This document shows positions 37,384 to 46,562 of a DNA stretch of 64,000 bases, in pieces. Position 1 is the stretch's first letter. Every line of letters starts with the position of its first letter. The position numbers were made by a program, and so were the translations under genes. The notes below the pieces were generated by a model. That model did no database searches and was not told the DNA's origin. It was given only the letters and a program-made list of their open reading frames with translations. This stretch comes from an uncultured Stenotrophomonas sp. (lineage in GTDB: Bacteria; Pseudomonadota; Gammaproteobacteria; Xanthomonadales; Xanthomonadaceae): NCBI GenBank assembly GCA_900078405.1, contig FLTS01000001.1:558001-622000 (forward strand), in the 5' to 3' direction.

Positions 37384-38571
37384 GTGAGCACGCCCCGGCC
37401 CGCGTTGTGGACATCGAGCTTCCTGTTGGCATGCATTGCCAACTTCCTGATGGGCATGTCGTTCTACGTGCTGATGCCGACGTTGCCGTTCCACCTGGTG
37501 GAACAACTGCGGATCGGCGAGGCGACGGTGGGCATCGTGCTGTCCAGCTACGTGATCGCCGCGCTGCTGGTGCGGCCGTTCTCGGGCTTCATCGTCGACC
37601 GCTTCAACGCCAAGCACGCCTACCTGCTGGCGCTGGCGGCCTATGTGCTGTTCACCTCCGGCTACCTGCTGGCACAGACGGTGCTGGCCTTCGTGCTGGT
37701 GCGGCTGGGCATCGGCGTGACCTTCGCGGTGATGAGCACCGCCGCCAACACCCAGGCCATCGACATCATTCCCTCGGTGCGGCGCGGCGAGGGCATCGGC
37801 TTCTTCGGGCTGATGAGCAGCCTGGCGATGGCACTGGGGCCGATGGCCGGGCTGTGGCTGATGGACCGCTACCCGTTCCACGCGATCTTCGACGCGGCGG
37901 TGGTCGCCGGCGTGGCCGGGCTGTTGGTGGCCTCGCTGGTGCATGCGCCGCGCAAGTTGCGCAGTGGCGCGGCCACGGTGCTGTCGCTGGACCGCTTCCT
38001 GCTGGTGCGCGGCATCCCGCTGGCGCTGAACCTGGCGGTGATCGGCCTCGGCTACGGCATGCTGCTGGCCTTCGCCGCGCTGCACGGCAAACAGCTGGGC
38101 GCGGGCAACACCGGCATCTTCTTCACCCTGATGGCGATCGGGATGATGGTGTCGCGGGCGTTCTCCGGGCGCCTGATCGATGGCGGCAGGGTGGTGCAGG
38201 CGAGCAACGGCGGCACCCTGGCCGTGGTTGCCGGGCTCGGCCTGATGGCATGGGCCGGCGGGCCGCTGCCGTACTACCTGTCGGGGCTGCTGGCCGGCTT
38301 CGGCTTCGGCGTGGTGTACCCGGCCTACCAGACGATGATGGTCAACCTGGGCAGCCACGCGCAGCGCGGCACCGCGGTGGCCACCTATTTCTCGGCTCTG
38401 GACGTGGGCATCGGCGCGGGCATGGTACTGGCCGGCGCGATCGCCGCGCGCGCCGGCCTGTCGGCGGCCTTCGCCACCGGCGCCAGCCTGGCGCTGGTGG
38501 CGGGGCTGGCGTTCGCACTGCGCCTGTCGGCCCGCTTCGCGTCGTCACCGCTGCGCGCAGGCAACGATTGA
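37384..38571 (+). CDS. MFS transporter (multidrug/sugar efflux-like)
   Basis: A 395-residue major facilitator protein starting at GTG. The first helix contains ACIANFLMGMSFYVLMPTLPFHL. The loop between helices 2 and 3 reads RPFSGFIVDRFNAKHAYL, a form of the MFS signature GxxxDRxGRR. About 12 helices are predicted. NxQAIDIIPSVRRGEGIGFFGL is typical of the YfcJ/arabinose-efflux-like branch. The substrate is unknown. It may be read with lysE. Confidence 0.83.
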   Translation: MSTPRPALWTSSFLLACIANFLMGMSFYVLMPTLPFHLVEQLRIGEATVGIVLSSYVIAALLVRPFSGFIVDRFNAKHAYLLALAAYVLFTSGYLLAQTVLAFVLVRLGIGVTFAVMSTAANTQAIDIIPSVRRGEGIGFFGLMSSLAMALGPMAGLWLMDRYPFHAIFDAAVVAGVAGLLVASLVHAPRKLRSGAATVLSLDRFLLVRGIPLALNLAVIGLGYGMLLAFAALHGKQLGAGNTGIFFTLMAIGMMVSRAFSGRLIDGGRVVQASNGGTLAVVAGLGLMAWAGGPLPYYLSGLLAGFGFGVVYPAYQTMMVNLGSHAQRGTAVATYFSALDVGIGAGMVLAGAIAARAGLSAAFATGASLALVAGLAFALRLSARFASSPLRAGND

Positions 38572-38653
38572 GCGGTACCGGTCCGCGCCTGTGGCAGAAT
38601 CCGGTTGCATGCGCGGCCATGTCGGCCGCTGCCATCCGCTACCGGGGGAAACG

Positions 38654-38941
38654 ATGAGGAAGTACCTGCTTGTGGCCGTCTTGTGCCTGCTGTCGGCCTG
38701 CGGCCACGGTATCGATGGCACCTACACCGACGCAATGGGCGTGGCCAAGTACACCTTCACCTCCGGCGGCAAGGTGACCATCGAGGCGATGGGCATCTCG
38801 CAGGAGACCAGCTATGCGCGCGAAGGCGACACCCTGAAGGTGGCGCTGCCGCAGAAGGGCGCCTCGCTGGACTTCACCGTCGGCGAGGACGGCGCGCTGA
38901 CCGGCCCGCTCGGCATCCGCCTGGAGAAGGTCGGCAAGTAG
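38654..38941 (+). CDS. small lipoprotein of unknown function
   Basis: A 95-residue precursor with a lipobox LLSAC (C17). The mature part GIDGTYTDAMGVAKYTFTSGGKVTIEAMG continues as a compact beta-rich domain resembling small bacterial lipoproteins that report substrate-like repeats (G-T-Y ... Y-x-F). The start at 38654 has GGGGGAAAC upstream; the longer frame from 38591 would spoil the signal peptide. The function is not recognised. Confidence 0.7.
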   Translation: MRKYLLVAVLCLLSACGHGIDGTYTDAMGVAKYTFTSGGKVTIEAMGISQETSYAREGDTLKVALPQKGASLDFTVGEDGALTGPLGIRLEKVGK

Positions 38942-38971
38942 CCGGCCGCTCGGCGTACAGCACGGGGTGCG

Positions 38972-40054
38972 TTGAAGTTGGCGACAGTGATCATTTCGGC
39001 GATCGTGGCGGCCCTGCTTGCGGGCGCGGTGGCCGCGTGGGCGTTCGGGCGGCGGCGACCGGATGGCAGGGGACAGGGCTGGTCGTTCGTCCCGGAAACC
39101 TCGCCGGACGCATCCGCGGTGCCGGTGGCGGTGGACCCGGCGCTGCTGCCGGACATGCGCCAGCGGTTCCTGCGCGCGGCGCTGGGCGTGGACGAAGCCG
39201 AGACCGAGACCGACGATGACCCCGGGCACCAGCAGGTAGCCGACGAGGTGCTGGTGGCGCTGGAACGGGCCGACCTTTCGCAGCGCTACATCCCGCGACG
39301 CCCGCACCTGCTGCCGCAGCTGATCCAGAGCGTCAACGACAGCACCGCCTCGGCGCGCTCGATCGGCCGCATCATCGGCAGCGACCCGGTGCTGACTGTG
39401 AACCTGCTGCGCATCGCCAACAGCTCGCTGTACCGCTTCCAGCAACAGGAGGTGCGCAGCATCGAGCGCGCGGTGACGCTGGTGGGCAACGAAGGCATCC
39501 GCCAGATCATTTCCGCCGCGCTGGTGCAGCCGGTGATGAACCCGCCCGAACGCGACGGCGGGCGCTTCTCGCAGCGGTTGTGGGACTACACCCTGCGCAT
39601 GTCGCTGGCCACGGCCGACCATGCGCGCAGCATCGAGCGCGAGGACGGGTTTTCGGCGCAGCTGGCCGGCCTGCTGCGCGGGCTGGGTATGGTGATCGTG
39701 GTGCATGCCACCGCCGAGGCGTATTCGCGCAGACAGACGCTGGCGCCCTCGCCGGAGGTGTTGCTGTCACTGCTGGAGCGCTGCACGCCGCTGCTGGCGG
39801 CGCGGATCGCGCGGCAATGGGAGCTGTCCACCGACGTCGCCGCGGCGCTGGAAGGGCAGGCGGCATGGCCGCGGGCGAAGGCGCTGGCGCGCTCGCTGGA
39901 AGTGGGCGAACTGGCCGCGGCGCTGTCGATGCTGTGCCGCGAGAACCTGATGGAAACCGGCGAGGCACTGCAGCTGCTGGCCGGGTGCGTGCCGGAGCAC
40001 GTGGCCGAATGGCTGTGGAAACGGGTCAACCCCGACGATCCACAGGACGAATGA
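38972..40054 (+). CDS. HDOD domain-containing signalling protein
   Basis: A 360-residue protein read from TTG at 38972; GTG at 38987 is an alternative. One N-terminal membrane helix (ATVIISAIVAALLAGAVAAWAF) anchors it. An HDOD domain (about 100-290) has LPQLIQSVNDSTASARSIGRIIGSDPVLTVNLLRIANS and AVTLVGNEGIRQII. HDOD proteins keep the HD fold but usually lack catalytic residues, and serve as regulators in motility, virulence or second-messenger pathways. The partner is unknown. Confidence 0.83.
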   Translation: MKLATVIISAIVAALLAGAVAAWAFGRRRPDGRGQGWSFVPETSPDASAVPVAVDPALLPDMRQRFLRAALGVDEAETETDDDPGHQQVADEVLVALERADLSQRYIPRRPHLLPQLIQSVNDSTASARSIGRIIGSDPVLTVNLLRIANSSLYRFQQQEVRSIERAVTLVGNEGIRQIISAALVQPVMNPPERDGGRFSQRLWDYTLRMSLATADHARSIEREDGFSAQLAGLLRGLGMVIVVHATAEAYSRRQTLAPSPEVLLSLLERCTPLLAARIARQWELSTDVAAALEGQAAWPRAKALARSLEVGELAAALSMLCRENLMETGEALQLLAGCVPEHVAEWLWKRVNPDDPQDE

Positions 40055-40172
40055 CCGGCACGGGCGCAGAGTCCGGCTGGCAAGGCCGCACCCGCTCAGG
40101 CGCATGCCGCCGCCGTAGATGCCGGGCTTGCACGGCGCGGAAACCTGCCGGGAAAGCCAGCGTGCACAGGGC

Positions 40173-40883
40173 TCAGAAACGCTGGCCGGCGGCGAGGTAG
40201 CGCCACTGGCCTTCGGGCATCTTGCTCAGGCCGATGCGGCCGATGCGCAGCCGACGTACCTGCGTGGCATGCAGACCGACTTGTTCGCACATGTGCTGCA
40301 ATTGGCCGGCGCGCACGTCCTTGATCGCGAAACGCAGGCGCTGCTCACTCTGCCAGCTGACCTTGCAGGCGGGCAGGGCGCGGCCCGCGTGGTGCAGGCC
40401 GTGGGCCAGCTTGGCCAGCGTCCACGGCCCGGCTTCGCCTTCCACGTCGACCATGAACTCCTGCTCCAGCGACGGGCCGGCATCGAGCAGGTGCTTGCGC
40501 ACGCGCCAATCCTGCGTGAGTACCAGCAGCCCGCAGGCATCGGCATCCAGCGGCATCGGCGATTGCAGTCGCTGGAAATGGCGATGCAGCAGGCGGGTGC
40601 CGGAGGCGTCGTCGGCAAAGCGCTTGTCTTCGCGCAGCAGCGCCGAAAGCGCCTCGGCATCGCAGCCGGCGGGCTTGTTCAGCAGCAGCGTCGCCGGCTC
40701 GGCGGGCTCGCCGTCGGCCCCGGGTGCCAATGCGAGGGTTTCGCCGGCCACCAGCGTCTGCGGGGTTTCCACGACCACCCCGTCCACGCTGACCCAGCCG
40801 CCCTCGATGTAGTGCCGGGCCTGGGCGCGGGAACATTGCAGCTGCGCGGCGAGGCGCTTGTCGAGGCGGAGGGGTGTGGTCAT
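40173..40883 (-). CDS. RNA pseudouridine synthase, RsuA/RluF-like
   Basis: A 236-residue enzyme. The N-terminal S4 RNA-binding domain reads LDKRLAAQLQCSRAQARHYIEGGWVSVDG. The catalytic domain keeps PLDADACGLLVLTQD; its D is the expected catalytic aspartate, although the family GRLDxxTxGLLLLT is degenerate here. QLHHMCE-like text QLQHMCEQVGL and LRRLRIGRIGL-like RRLRIGRIGLSKMPEGQWR complete the RluF/RsuA pattern. It modifies rRNA or tRNA; the target base is unknown. The enzyme is shorter than E. coli RluF. Confidence 0.85.
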   Translation of the reverse strand: MTTPLRLDKRLAAQLQCSRAQARHYIEGGWVSVDGVVVETPQTLVAGETLALAPGADGEPAEPATLLLNKPAGCDAEALSALLREDKRFADDASGTRLLHRHFQRLQSPMPLDADACGLLVLTQDWRVRKHLLDAGPSLEQEFMVDVEGEAGPWTLAKLAHGLHHAGRALPACKVSWQSEQRLRFAIKDVRAGQLQHMCEQVGLHATQVRRLRIGRIGLSKMPEGQWRYLAAGQRF

Positions 40884-40930
40884 GGCGCAGGCTCGGTACG
40901 GCGGGCGGGGAGTGTAGCGCCCGGCCGTTG

Positions 40931-41000
40931 GCAGGAGCGATGTGAGTCGCGACCGGGTTTTACCGGGAAAGCCTCGTCGCGACTCACGTCGCTCCTACAG
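40931..41000. repeat. palindromic repeat, GTAGGAGCG family, overlapping the YgjP stop
   Basis: Arms GCAGGAGCGATGTGAGTCGCG and the reverse complement GTCGCGACTCACGTCGCTCC ending TAC. On the minus strand the right arm begins CTGTAGGAGCG, and its TAG (40995-40997) is the stop codon of the M48/YgjP gene. Confidence 0.9.
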
Positions 41001-41495
41001 GTGGGCCTCATGCTCCAGCGCGGTCAGGTACAGGCGCAGGTCGAATTCGAGCTGGTGGTAGTCCGGCTCCATGTGCAGGCACAGCTGGTAGAAGGCCTTG
41101 TTGTGCTCGGCTTCCTTCAGGTGCGCCAGTTCGTGCACCACGATCATCCGCAGGAACCCGGCCGGGGCGTCGCGGAACACGCTGGCGATGCGTATCTCGC
41201 GGCTGGCCTTGAGTTTGCCGCCGTGGTTGCGGGAAATGGCGGTATGCAGGCCCAGCGCGTGCTTGAGTACCTGCAATTTGCCGTCGTACAGCACCTTGCC
41301 CAGCGGCGGCGACTGGCGCAGGTGGCGCGCCTTCAGCTCCTGCACGTAGTCGTGCAGCTGGCGGTCGTTGCGCACCGCATGCGCTTGCGGGTAGCGGCCA
41401 CGTACCGTTTCGCCCAGCTTGCCGGCATCGAGCAGTTCGCGGGTGCGCTGCTGCAGGTATTCGGGATAGCCGGAAAGGTACTTCAGGGGCTGCAT
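40995..41495 (-). CDS. YgjP-like (DUF45) metallopeptidase
   Basis: A 166-residue protein with the zinc motif HELAH in IVVHELAHLKEAEHN, and a downstream acidic/His stretch NKAFYQLCLHMEPDYHQLEF. This matches the YgjP/WLM-like DUF45 proteins, which are minimal metalloproteases often linked to protein-DNA crosslinks or stress. The start MQPLKYLSGYPEYL at 41495 is chosen because the longer frame overlaps the divergent DUF2058 gene. The TAG stop is inside a palindromic repeat. Confidence 0.82.
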   Translation of the reverse strand: MQPLKYLSGYPEYLQQRTRELLDAGKLGETVRGRYPQAHAVRNDRQLHDYVQELKARHLRQSPPLGKVLYDGKLQVLKHALGLHTAISRNHGGKLKASREIRIASVFRDAPAGFLRMIVVHELAHLKEAEHNKAFYQLCLHMEPDYHQLEFDLRLYLTALEHEAHL

Positions 41496-41562
41496 CGGCG
41501 GGCGCGGGGACAGGCGGGCCGGTATCATCGCAGCATCGGCAACGGAACCACGAATTACGAAG

Positions 41563-42120
41563 ATGGCGAAGGCGAACCCGCTCCAGGAACAACTGCTCAA
41601 GGCCGGGCTGGTCAAGAAATCGCAGGTGGCGCAGGTCGCGCGCGAGCAGAACAAGGCGCGCCATGCCAAGGGCGCGCCCGCAGGTCCCAGCGAGAGCCAG
41701 CTGGAAGCCGAGCGTGCCCGTGCGGAAAAGGCCGAGCGCGACCGCGTGCTGGCCGCCGAGCACAATGCCCGGCGCCGCGCCGACGAGTTGCGTGCGCAGG
41801 CGCGGCAGATCATCGCCGACCGCAGGGTGCCGCGCGGCGGCGAGCTGGAATACCGCTTCGATGACGGTGCGGTGATCCGCACCCTGCTGGTCGACGAGGC
41901 GCAGCGCCGGCAGCTGGCCGCCGGCGCGCTGGTGATTGCACGCCACGGCGACGGCTTCGAACTGCTGCCGCGGGTGGCGGCGGAGAAGGTGCGCGAACGC
42001 GACGCGGCGCTGATCGTGCTCGACCACGGCCAGGGCGGCGACGTGGCGGCGTCCACCGGCAATGCCGAGGACGATGCCTATTACGCGCAGTTCGTGGTGC
42101 CCGACGACCTGGTGTGGTGA
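41563..42120 (+). CDS. DUF2058 family protein (YaiL-like)
   Basis: A 185-residue protein with the family N-terminus NPLQEQLLKAGLVKKSQVAQV, a highly charged helical middle (ESQLEAERARAEKAERDRVLAAE) likely to form a coiled coil, and a globular C-terminus ending YAQFVVPDDLVW. E. coli YaiL is a member, with an uncertain role linked to nucleoprotein or polyamine. The gene starts 67 bases from the divergent YgjP gene. No membrane segment or enzyme motif is seen. Confidence 0.85.
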   Translation: MAKANPLQEQLLKAGLVKKSQVAQVAREQNKARHAKGAPAGPSESQLEAERARAEKAERDRVLAAEHNARRRADELRAQARQIIADRRVPRGGELEYRFDDGAVIRTLLVDEAQRRQLAAGALVIARHGDGFELLPRVAAEKVRERDAALIVLDHGQGGDVAASTGNAEDDAYYAQFVVPDDLVW

Positions 42121-42202
42121 ATGGCGGTCGTTGCAGCGCCATGCAGGTGGGTGCGCTAGGCTGGTTGCCGGTCAAGTAACCGGTCGATGGGAGCGGACAG
42201 TC

Positions 42203-42466
42203 ATGGCTACCGGCTGGGCGGGCGATACCGCCGTTCAGGATCAGATCGACGCCACCGTCGAGGACGCGATAAAGCGTGCCCGCAGCCGTATGCCCAGCGG
42301 CCCGGGCCTGGAACATTGCGAGGAATGCGACGCGCCGATTCCCGAGGCGCGGCGCCGGGCGGTGCCGGGCGTACGCCTGTGCATCGCCTGCCAGCAAGCG
42401 CTGGACGAAGAGGCCGCCTTCGCCGGTTACAACCGGCGTGGCAGCAAGGACAGCCAGTTGCGCTGA
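42203..42466 (+). CDS. DksA/TraR-type zinc-finger protein
   Basis: An 87-residue protein with the DksA/TraR C4 zinc finger: CEEC (39-42) and CIAC near residue 60, separated by DAPIPEARRRAVPGVRL. The N-terminal helix QIDATVEDAIKRARSRMP lacks the long coiled coil of full DksA, so it belongs to the short TraR/YbiI group. It may bind RNA polymerase in the secondary channel. It ends nine bases before the convergent MFS gene. Confidence 0.85.
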   Translation: MATGWAGDTAVQDQIDATVEDAIKRARSRMPSGPGLEHCEECDAPIPEARRRAVPGVRLCIACQQALDEEAAFAGYNRRGSKDSQLR

Positions 42467-42475
42467 CGCCGCTGC

Positions 42476-43729
42476 TCAGTGGCCGTGGCCGTCCAGCCGG
42501 AAGCTTCCACTCCAGCGCCGCATCGAGAACAACCACCACAGCCAGCCGGCCGCGGCGATCAGGCCCCCGGCCAGACCGATGTAGCCCATGCCCAGGCGCA
42601 GGCTGACCTGGCTGCCGACCAGCGCGCCGGCGCCGATGCCGATGTTGAAGATGCCCGAAAACAGCGCCATCGCCACGTCGGTGGCGTCCGGTGCCAGGTG
42701 CAGCACCTTGGACTGCATCGACAGCGCGAAGCAGATCATCGCCACGCCCCATGCGGACGCCAGCGCATACAGCGCCCAGGCGTCGCCGGTGGCACTGCGC
42801 AGGCCCAGCAGGCACAGCGCCAGCGCGCCGATGGCGGCGAGCAGGAAGCCGCGCGGCCAGCGCAGGCCGAAGCGCGAGAACAACAGGCTGCCGACGAAGC
42901 CCATGCCGCCGAACAGCAACAGCACCCAGGTGGTGACGTGGCCGCCGAACCCGCCCACCTGCTGCACGAACGGCTCGATGTAGCTGTAGCCGGTGAACTG
43001 CGCAGTCACCACCACCATCACCAGCAGGTACAGCGCCAGCAGCGCCGGGCGGCGCAGCAGCAGCGGGATGCTGCTGGCCGAGCCGCTGTTGTGGCTGGGC
43101 AGCGGCGGCAGCAGGCGCGCCAGTACCAGCATGGTCAGCAGGGCGATGCCGCCGATGGCGATGAAGGTGGTGCGCCACCCCAGCCATTCGCCGACCACGC
43201 GGCCCAACGGGATGCCCAGCACCATCGCCACCGAGGTGCCGGTGGCCAGCAGCCCCAGCGCCTGCGGGCGCTTGTCGGCCGGTGCCACGCGCACCGCCAG
43301 CGAGGCGGTGATCGACCAGAACACCGCGTGCGCCAGGGCGATGCCGATGCGGCTGGCCATCAGCACCGGGTAGCTCGCGGCCACGCCGGACAGCAGGTGG
43401 CTGGCGATGAACAGCGCGAACACGCCCAGCAGCAGCTTGCGGCGGTCGAAATTGCGGGTCAGCAGCATGCACGGCAGCGAGGTCAGCGCCACCACCCATG
43501 CATAGATGGTGAGCATCAGGCCGACCTGCTCGATCGGCTTGCCGAAGCTGGCGCCGATGTCGCTGAGCAGCCCGACCGGCACGAATTCGCTGGTGTTGAA
43601 CACGAAGGCGGCCAGCGCCAACGCGATGACGCTCAACCAGCGCTGGCGGTCGCCGGGTGCAGGAGCGGCGGCAACGGAAGCAGTGGTGCCTGTCGTGGCG
43701 GACGGGCACGGGGAGGAGGTGCGGGACAT
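42476..43729 (-). CDS. MFS sugar/multidrug efflux transporter (SotB/AraJ type)
   Basis: A 417-residue carrier with 12 predicted helices. [22 protein letters not shown] is the typical SotB/AraJ first helix, and [26 protein letters not shown] contains the MFS loop. Central linker [18 protein letters not shown]. The family exports arabinose/IPTG or drugs. The start is uncertain: ATG codons at 43786, 43774 and 43729 are all in frame before the first helix; the last is chosen because the leaders have no clear homology. Confidence 0.82.
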   Translation of the reverse strand: MSRTSSPCPSATTGTTASVAAAPAPGDRQRWLSVIALALAAFVFNTSEFVPVGLLSDIGASFGKPIEQVGLMLTIYAWVVALTSLPCMLLTRNFDRRKLLLGVFALFIASHLLSGVAASYPVLMASRIGIALAHAVFWSITASLAVRVAPADKRPQALGLLATGTSVAMVLGIPLGRVVGEWLGWRTTFIAIGGIALLTMLVLARLLPPLPSHNSGSASSIPLLLRRPALLALYLLVMVVVTAQFTGYSYIEPFVQQVGGFGGHVTTWVLLLFGGMGFVGSLLFSRFGLRWPRGFLLAAIGALALCLLGLRSATGDAWALYALASAWGVAMICFALSMQSKVLHLAPDATDVAMALFSGIFNIGIGAGALVGSQVSLRLGMGYIGLAGGLIAAAGWLWWLFSMRRWSGSFRLDGHGH

Positions 43730-43822
43730 GGGGGCAGGGCCGGTTCGGGCTGTCGCAGGCACGGATTCTTGCATCTTTCGCTGCATTGCAACAAAGCGGT
43801 TCTTCGCCCGGGCTTGCTCTTG

Positions 43823-43887
43823 TAGAGCGGGGCTTGCCCCGCTGGGCTTTGCCGGGAGCGCTCCAGCGGGGCAAGCCCCGCTCTACG
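43823..43887. repeat. palindromic repeat, GTAGAGCGGGG family
   Basis: Arms GTAGAGCGGGGCTTGCCCCG and the exact reverse complement CGGGGCAAGCCCCGCTCTAC, separated by about 25 bases (CTGGGCTTTGCCGGGAGCGC and five more). It lies upstream of the SotB-like gene and downstream of the MscS gene, both on the minus strand. Related copies lie at 48443 and 56033. Confidence 0.9.
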
Positions 43888-43956
43888 GGATGGTCCCGGT
43901 GCCCCTGTGCAACCGGGTGAAGGACCGCGGAACGCAGCGGCGGGCCTGCCGCTGCC

Positions 43957-44538
43957 TCAACCGTCGCCCTGCAGGCGGTTCCCGTCGATGCGCCCGCCCG
44001 GCCAGCGGCGCAGGCCGCGCTGGAAGAACAGGCTGTTGGGGATCTGCATCAGCGCGTCTTCGCTCGGGCCGCCGATTTCCTGCATCGTGGTGTAGATCAG
44101 GTTGATGTCGATGACGCGGCCCTTGAGGCCGGGTTTCTCGCCGTTCTCCAGCACCTCGATGTGGTCGCCGAGGCGGAACGGGCGGGTGGTGAAGATCAGG
44201 AACGTGCAGAAGATGTTGGACAGCACGCTCCACGCCGCGAAGAACGCCACCGCGCCGACCGCGGCAAAGCCGGTGAAGGCGGTCCACAGCACCGTGGCCG
44301 ACACGCCGACGCGGTCGAGGATGGCCACCAGCGTGCAGCTCCAGATGATGAAGCTGGACAGGCGACGGATCGCCATTTCCATCGGCTTGGGCAGGGTGTA
44401 GTGGCGGCCCAGCCGCGCCAGCAGGCGCCGGCTGAGCAGGCGCAGCAGCCAGGCGGCCAGCAGGATCGCGATGATCGACAGGGCGAGCTCCAGCGCGCCG
44501 ACCCATTCGTGCATCCATTCCGGCAGGTAGTGCTTCAT
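43957..44538 (-). CDS. small MscS-family mechanosensitive channel
   Basis: A 193-residue protein. Hydrophobic helices are VGALELALSIIAILLAAWLLRLL and IIWSCTLVAILDRVGV, followed by the pore helix GFAAVGAVAFFAAWSVLSNIFCTFLIF and the beta domain FRLGDHIEVLENGEKPGLKGRVIDINLIYTTM. The carboxy-terminal cytoplasmic domain is short compared with the 286 residues of E. coli MscS, as in many small paralogues. It would release ions on membrane stretch. The start is 50 bases from the upstream nucleotide pyrophosphatase stop, so the two may be co-transcribed. Confidence 0.85.
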   Translation of the reverse strand: MKHYLPEWMHEWVGALELALSIIAILLAAWLLRLLSRRLLARLGRHYTLPKPMEMAIRRLSSFIIWSCTLVAILDRVGVSATVLWTAFTGFAAVGAVAFFAAWSVLSNIFCTFLIFTTRPFRLGDHIEVLENGEKPGLKGRVIDINLIYTTMQEIGGPSEDALMQIPNSLFFQRGLRRWPGGRIDGNRLQGDG

Positions 44539-44587
44539 CGGGGTATCTCCTTGCGGGGCCGCGGCCGTCGGCGGCGGCCCGTGGTGG

Positions 44588-45853
44588 TCAGGGGCGCAGC
44601 GCGGCGGCGGTGTGGGCGGGGTTGCCGTCGTTGGCGCCGGGCTCGATGCCGAGCACGCGCGCGAGCAGCGGGTACACGTCGACGTTGTCGATGGGCGGGA
44701 TCACCACGCCCTGCCGGAACGCCGGGCCGTGGGCGATGAACGGCGAGCGCATGTCCGGCAGCAGGTTGTCGTAGCCATGCTCGCCGCGCAGGCGGTGGCC
44801 CTTGCGCTGCATCTCCGTGCGGGTGGTGATCTGCCAGCCGGGCTCGCCGATGCAGATGTAGGCGGGCACCCGGCGGTGCCGGCCGTATTCGAAGCGGGCC
44901 GGGATCCGCTCGCGCGGCATGCATTCCATGTGCGCGTGCCGCCCCATCAGTTGGCGGGCGGCGGCCTCGCCGCCGGGCAGGGCATCGAAGGAGGCGTAGG
45001 CGCCGGTCCAGCCGAAGTCCAGGTGGCTCACGTCGACCAGGTCGTCGAGGAAGAACTCCTTATCCGGCCCGGTCGCGGTCATGCCATGGTCGGACACCAC
45101 CACCACGTTCACCCGCTGCCCCAGCCCGAGCGCCGCGATGCCCTGCAGCAGGTGGCCGATGGCGGTGTCCACTTCGCCCAGCGCCTGGTCCAGCTGGGGC
45201 GAGTCGGGGCCGTGCTCGTGGCCCATGCTGTCCACCCGGTCGAAGTACAGGGTGATGAAATGCGGGCGCTCGGCGGCGGGCAGCGCCAGCCATGCCAGCA
45301 CCTGGCGGACGCGGTCCTCGGAGCCGACCGCGATGTCGAACGGGCGCCAGAATTCCGGACGCGCGCCATGCACCGGTGCTTCCGAGCCGACCCAGAACAT
45401 CGCCGCGGCGCGACCGCCCTGTTCGCGCACGCGGGTCCACAGCGGCGTGCCCTCGTCCCACCAGCGCTCGTCGCCGACGGTCGCCGGGTCGAACATGCTG
45501 AAGCGCACGCCGGGAATGGACGGATCGGTCATGAAGTTGGCGATGACGCCGTGGTGGTCCGGGCGCAGCCCGGTCACCAGCGTGTAGTGGTTGGGGAAGG
45601 TGATCGACGGGTACGACGGGCGCATGTACCCGGCACGCACGCCGTCGCCGGCCAGCGTCGCCAGCGTGGGGGTGAGGCCGCGTTGCAGGTAGTCGTTGCG
45701 GAAGCCGTCGATCGAAACCAGGATCAGCGGCGAGGTGGCTTCGCGCGGGAGCGTGGCGGAGGCCGGGGTAGTGGCGGAGGTGATGGCGGGGACGCCGGCG
45801 CAGCCGGACAGTGCGAGGGCCGCGCCGAGCAGGGCGGCGGAGAGTCGGAGCAT
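44588..45853 (-). CDS. nucleotide pyrophosphatase/phosphodiesterase (alkaline phosphatase superfamily lipoprotein)
   Basis: A 421-residue lipoprotein precursor with lipobox LALSGC (C18). Metal ligand D49 is in LVSIDGFR, and the catalytic nucleophile T85 in PSITFPNHYTLVTGL, as in the Xanthomonas NPP used as a structural model for mammalian ENPPs. Further ligands are in YFDRVDSMGHEHGPDS, VVVVSDHGM and the late HGPAF. It cleaves nucleotide phosphodiester or phosphosugar bonds outside the cytoplasm. An upstream in-frame ATG at 46042 would overlap the divergent sigma factor gene and is rejected. Confidence 0.9.
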   Translation of the reverse strand: MLRLSAALLGAALALSGCAGVPAITSATTPASATLPREATSPLILVSIDGFRNDYLQRGLTPTLATLAGDGVRAGYMRPSYPSITFPNHYTLVTGLRPDHHGVIANFMTDPSIPGVRFSMFDPATVGDERWWDEGTPLWTRVREQGGRAAAMFWVGSEAPVHGARPEFWRPFDIAVGSEDRVRQVLAWLALPAAERPHFITLYFDRVDSMGHEHGPDSPQLDQALGEVDTAIGHLLQGIAALGLGQRVNVVVVSDHGMTATGPDKEFFLDDLVDVSHLDFGWTGAYASFDALPGGEAAARQLMGRHAHMECMPRERIPARFEYGRHRRVPAYICIGEPGWQITTRTEMQRKGHRLRGEHGYDNLLPDMRSPFIAHGPAFRQGVVIPPIDNVDVYPLLARVLGIEPGANDGNPAHTAAALRP

Positions 45854-45977
45854 GGCGTCGCAGCGGGGGAGTGGCGGAGGCCGATTGTCGGCCACCGGCC
45901 CGGCCCTGTCAGCCCGTGCCGGCACTGCGGTGATTCGTGCGACCGGCTTTAAACCTTTTCGCCGACGGCCGCATCCA

Positions 45978-46562
45978 ATGGATATGCTCGCCGCCACCGT
46001 GACCGCCACCGCTTCCCAACCGCAGGCTGCCGACGACGCCACGCTGGCGCGTGCCGCCGCCGCTGGCGATGGCCATGCCTACGAATGCATCTACCGCCGC
46101 CACGCGCCGCGCCTGTACGCGTTGCTGTGGCGGTTGTGCGGCGGCAGCGCCGCGCGTGCCGAGGACGCGTTGCAGGAAACCTTCATCCAGGCCTGGCGCA
46201 AGCTGCCGCAGTTCCGCTTCGAGAGCGCGCTGGGCACCTGGCTGCACCGGCTGGCGGTGAACACGGCATTGATGGAACTGCGCGCCAGCGCCGCGTTCGA
46301 GGCGCTGGACATCGGCGAGGACGGCATGGAGGTGCTGGCGCGATTGCCGGCATCCATGCGCTGCAATGCCACCGGGCTGGACCTGGAGCGCGCGCTGGAA
46401 ACCCTGCCGCCGCGCGCCCGTGCGGTGCTGGTGCTGCACGACATCGAGGGTTGGAAGCATCAGGAAATCGCCGAGGAACTGCAGATGGCCGTCGGCAGTT
46501 CCAAGGCACAGCTGCATCGTGCGCGCAGCCTGCTGCGTGCGCGTCTTGGAGAAACGCCATGA
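45978..46562 (+). CDS. ECF RNA polymerase sigma factor (RpoE-like)
   Basis: A 194-residue sigma-70 of the extracytoplasmic function group. Region 2 spans YECIYRRHAPRLYALLWRLCGG...AEDALQETFIQAWRKLPQFRF; region 4 spans LPPRARAVLVLHDIEGWKHQEIAEELQMAVGSSKAQLHRARSLLRARL. The insertion between them (about 90-125) is unusual but short. The stop overlaps the next gene's ATG by four bases, and that gene encodes a membrane protein positioned like an anti-sigma factor. Confidence 0.92.
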   Translation: MDMLAATVTATASQPQAADDATLARAAAAGDGHAYECIYRRHAPRLYALLWRLCGGSAARAEDALQETFIQAWRKLPQFRFESALGTWLHRLAVNTALMELRASAAFEALDIGEDGMEVLARLPASMRCNATGLDLERALETLPPRARAVLVLHDIEGWKHQEIAEELQMAVGSSKAQLHRARSLLRARLGETP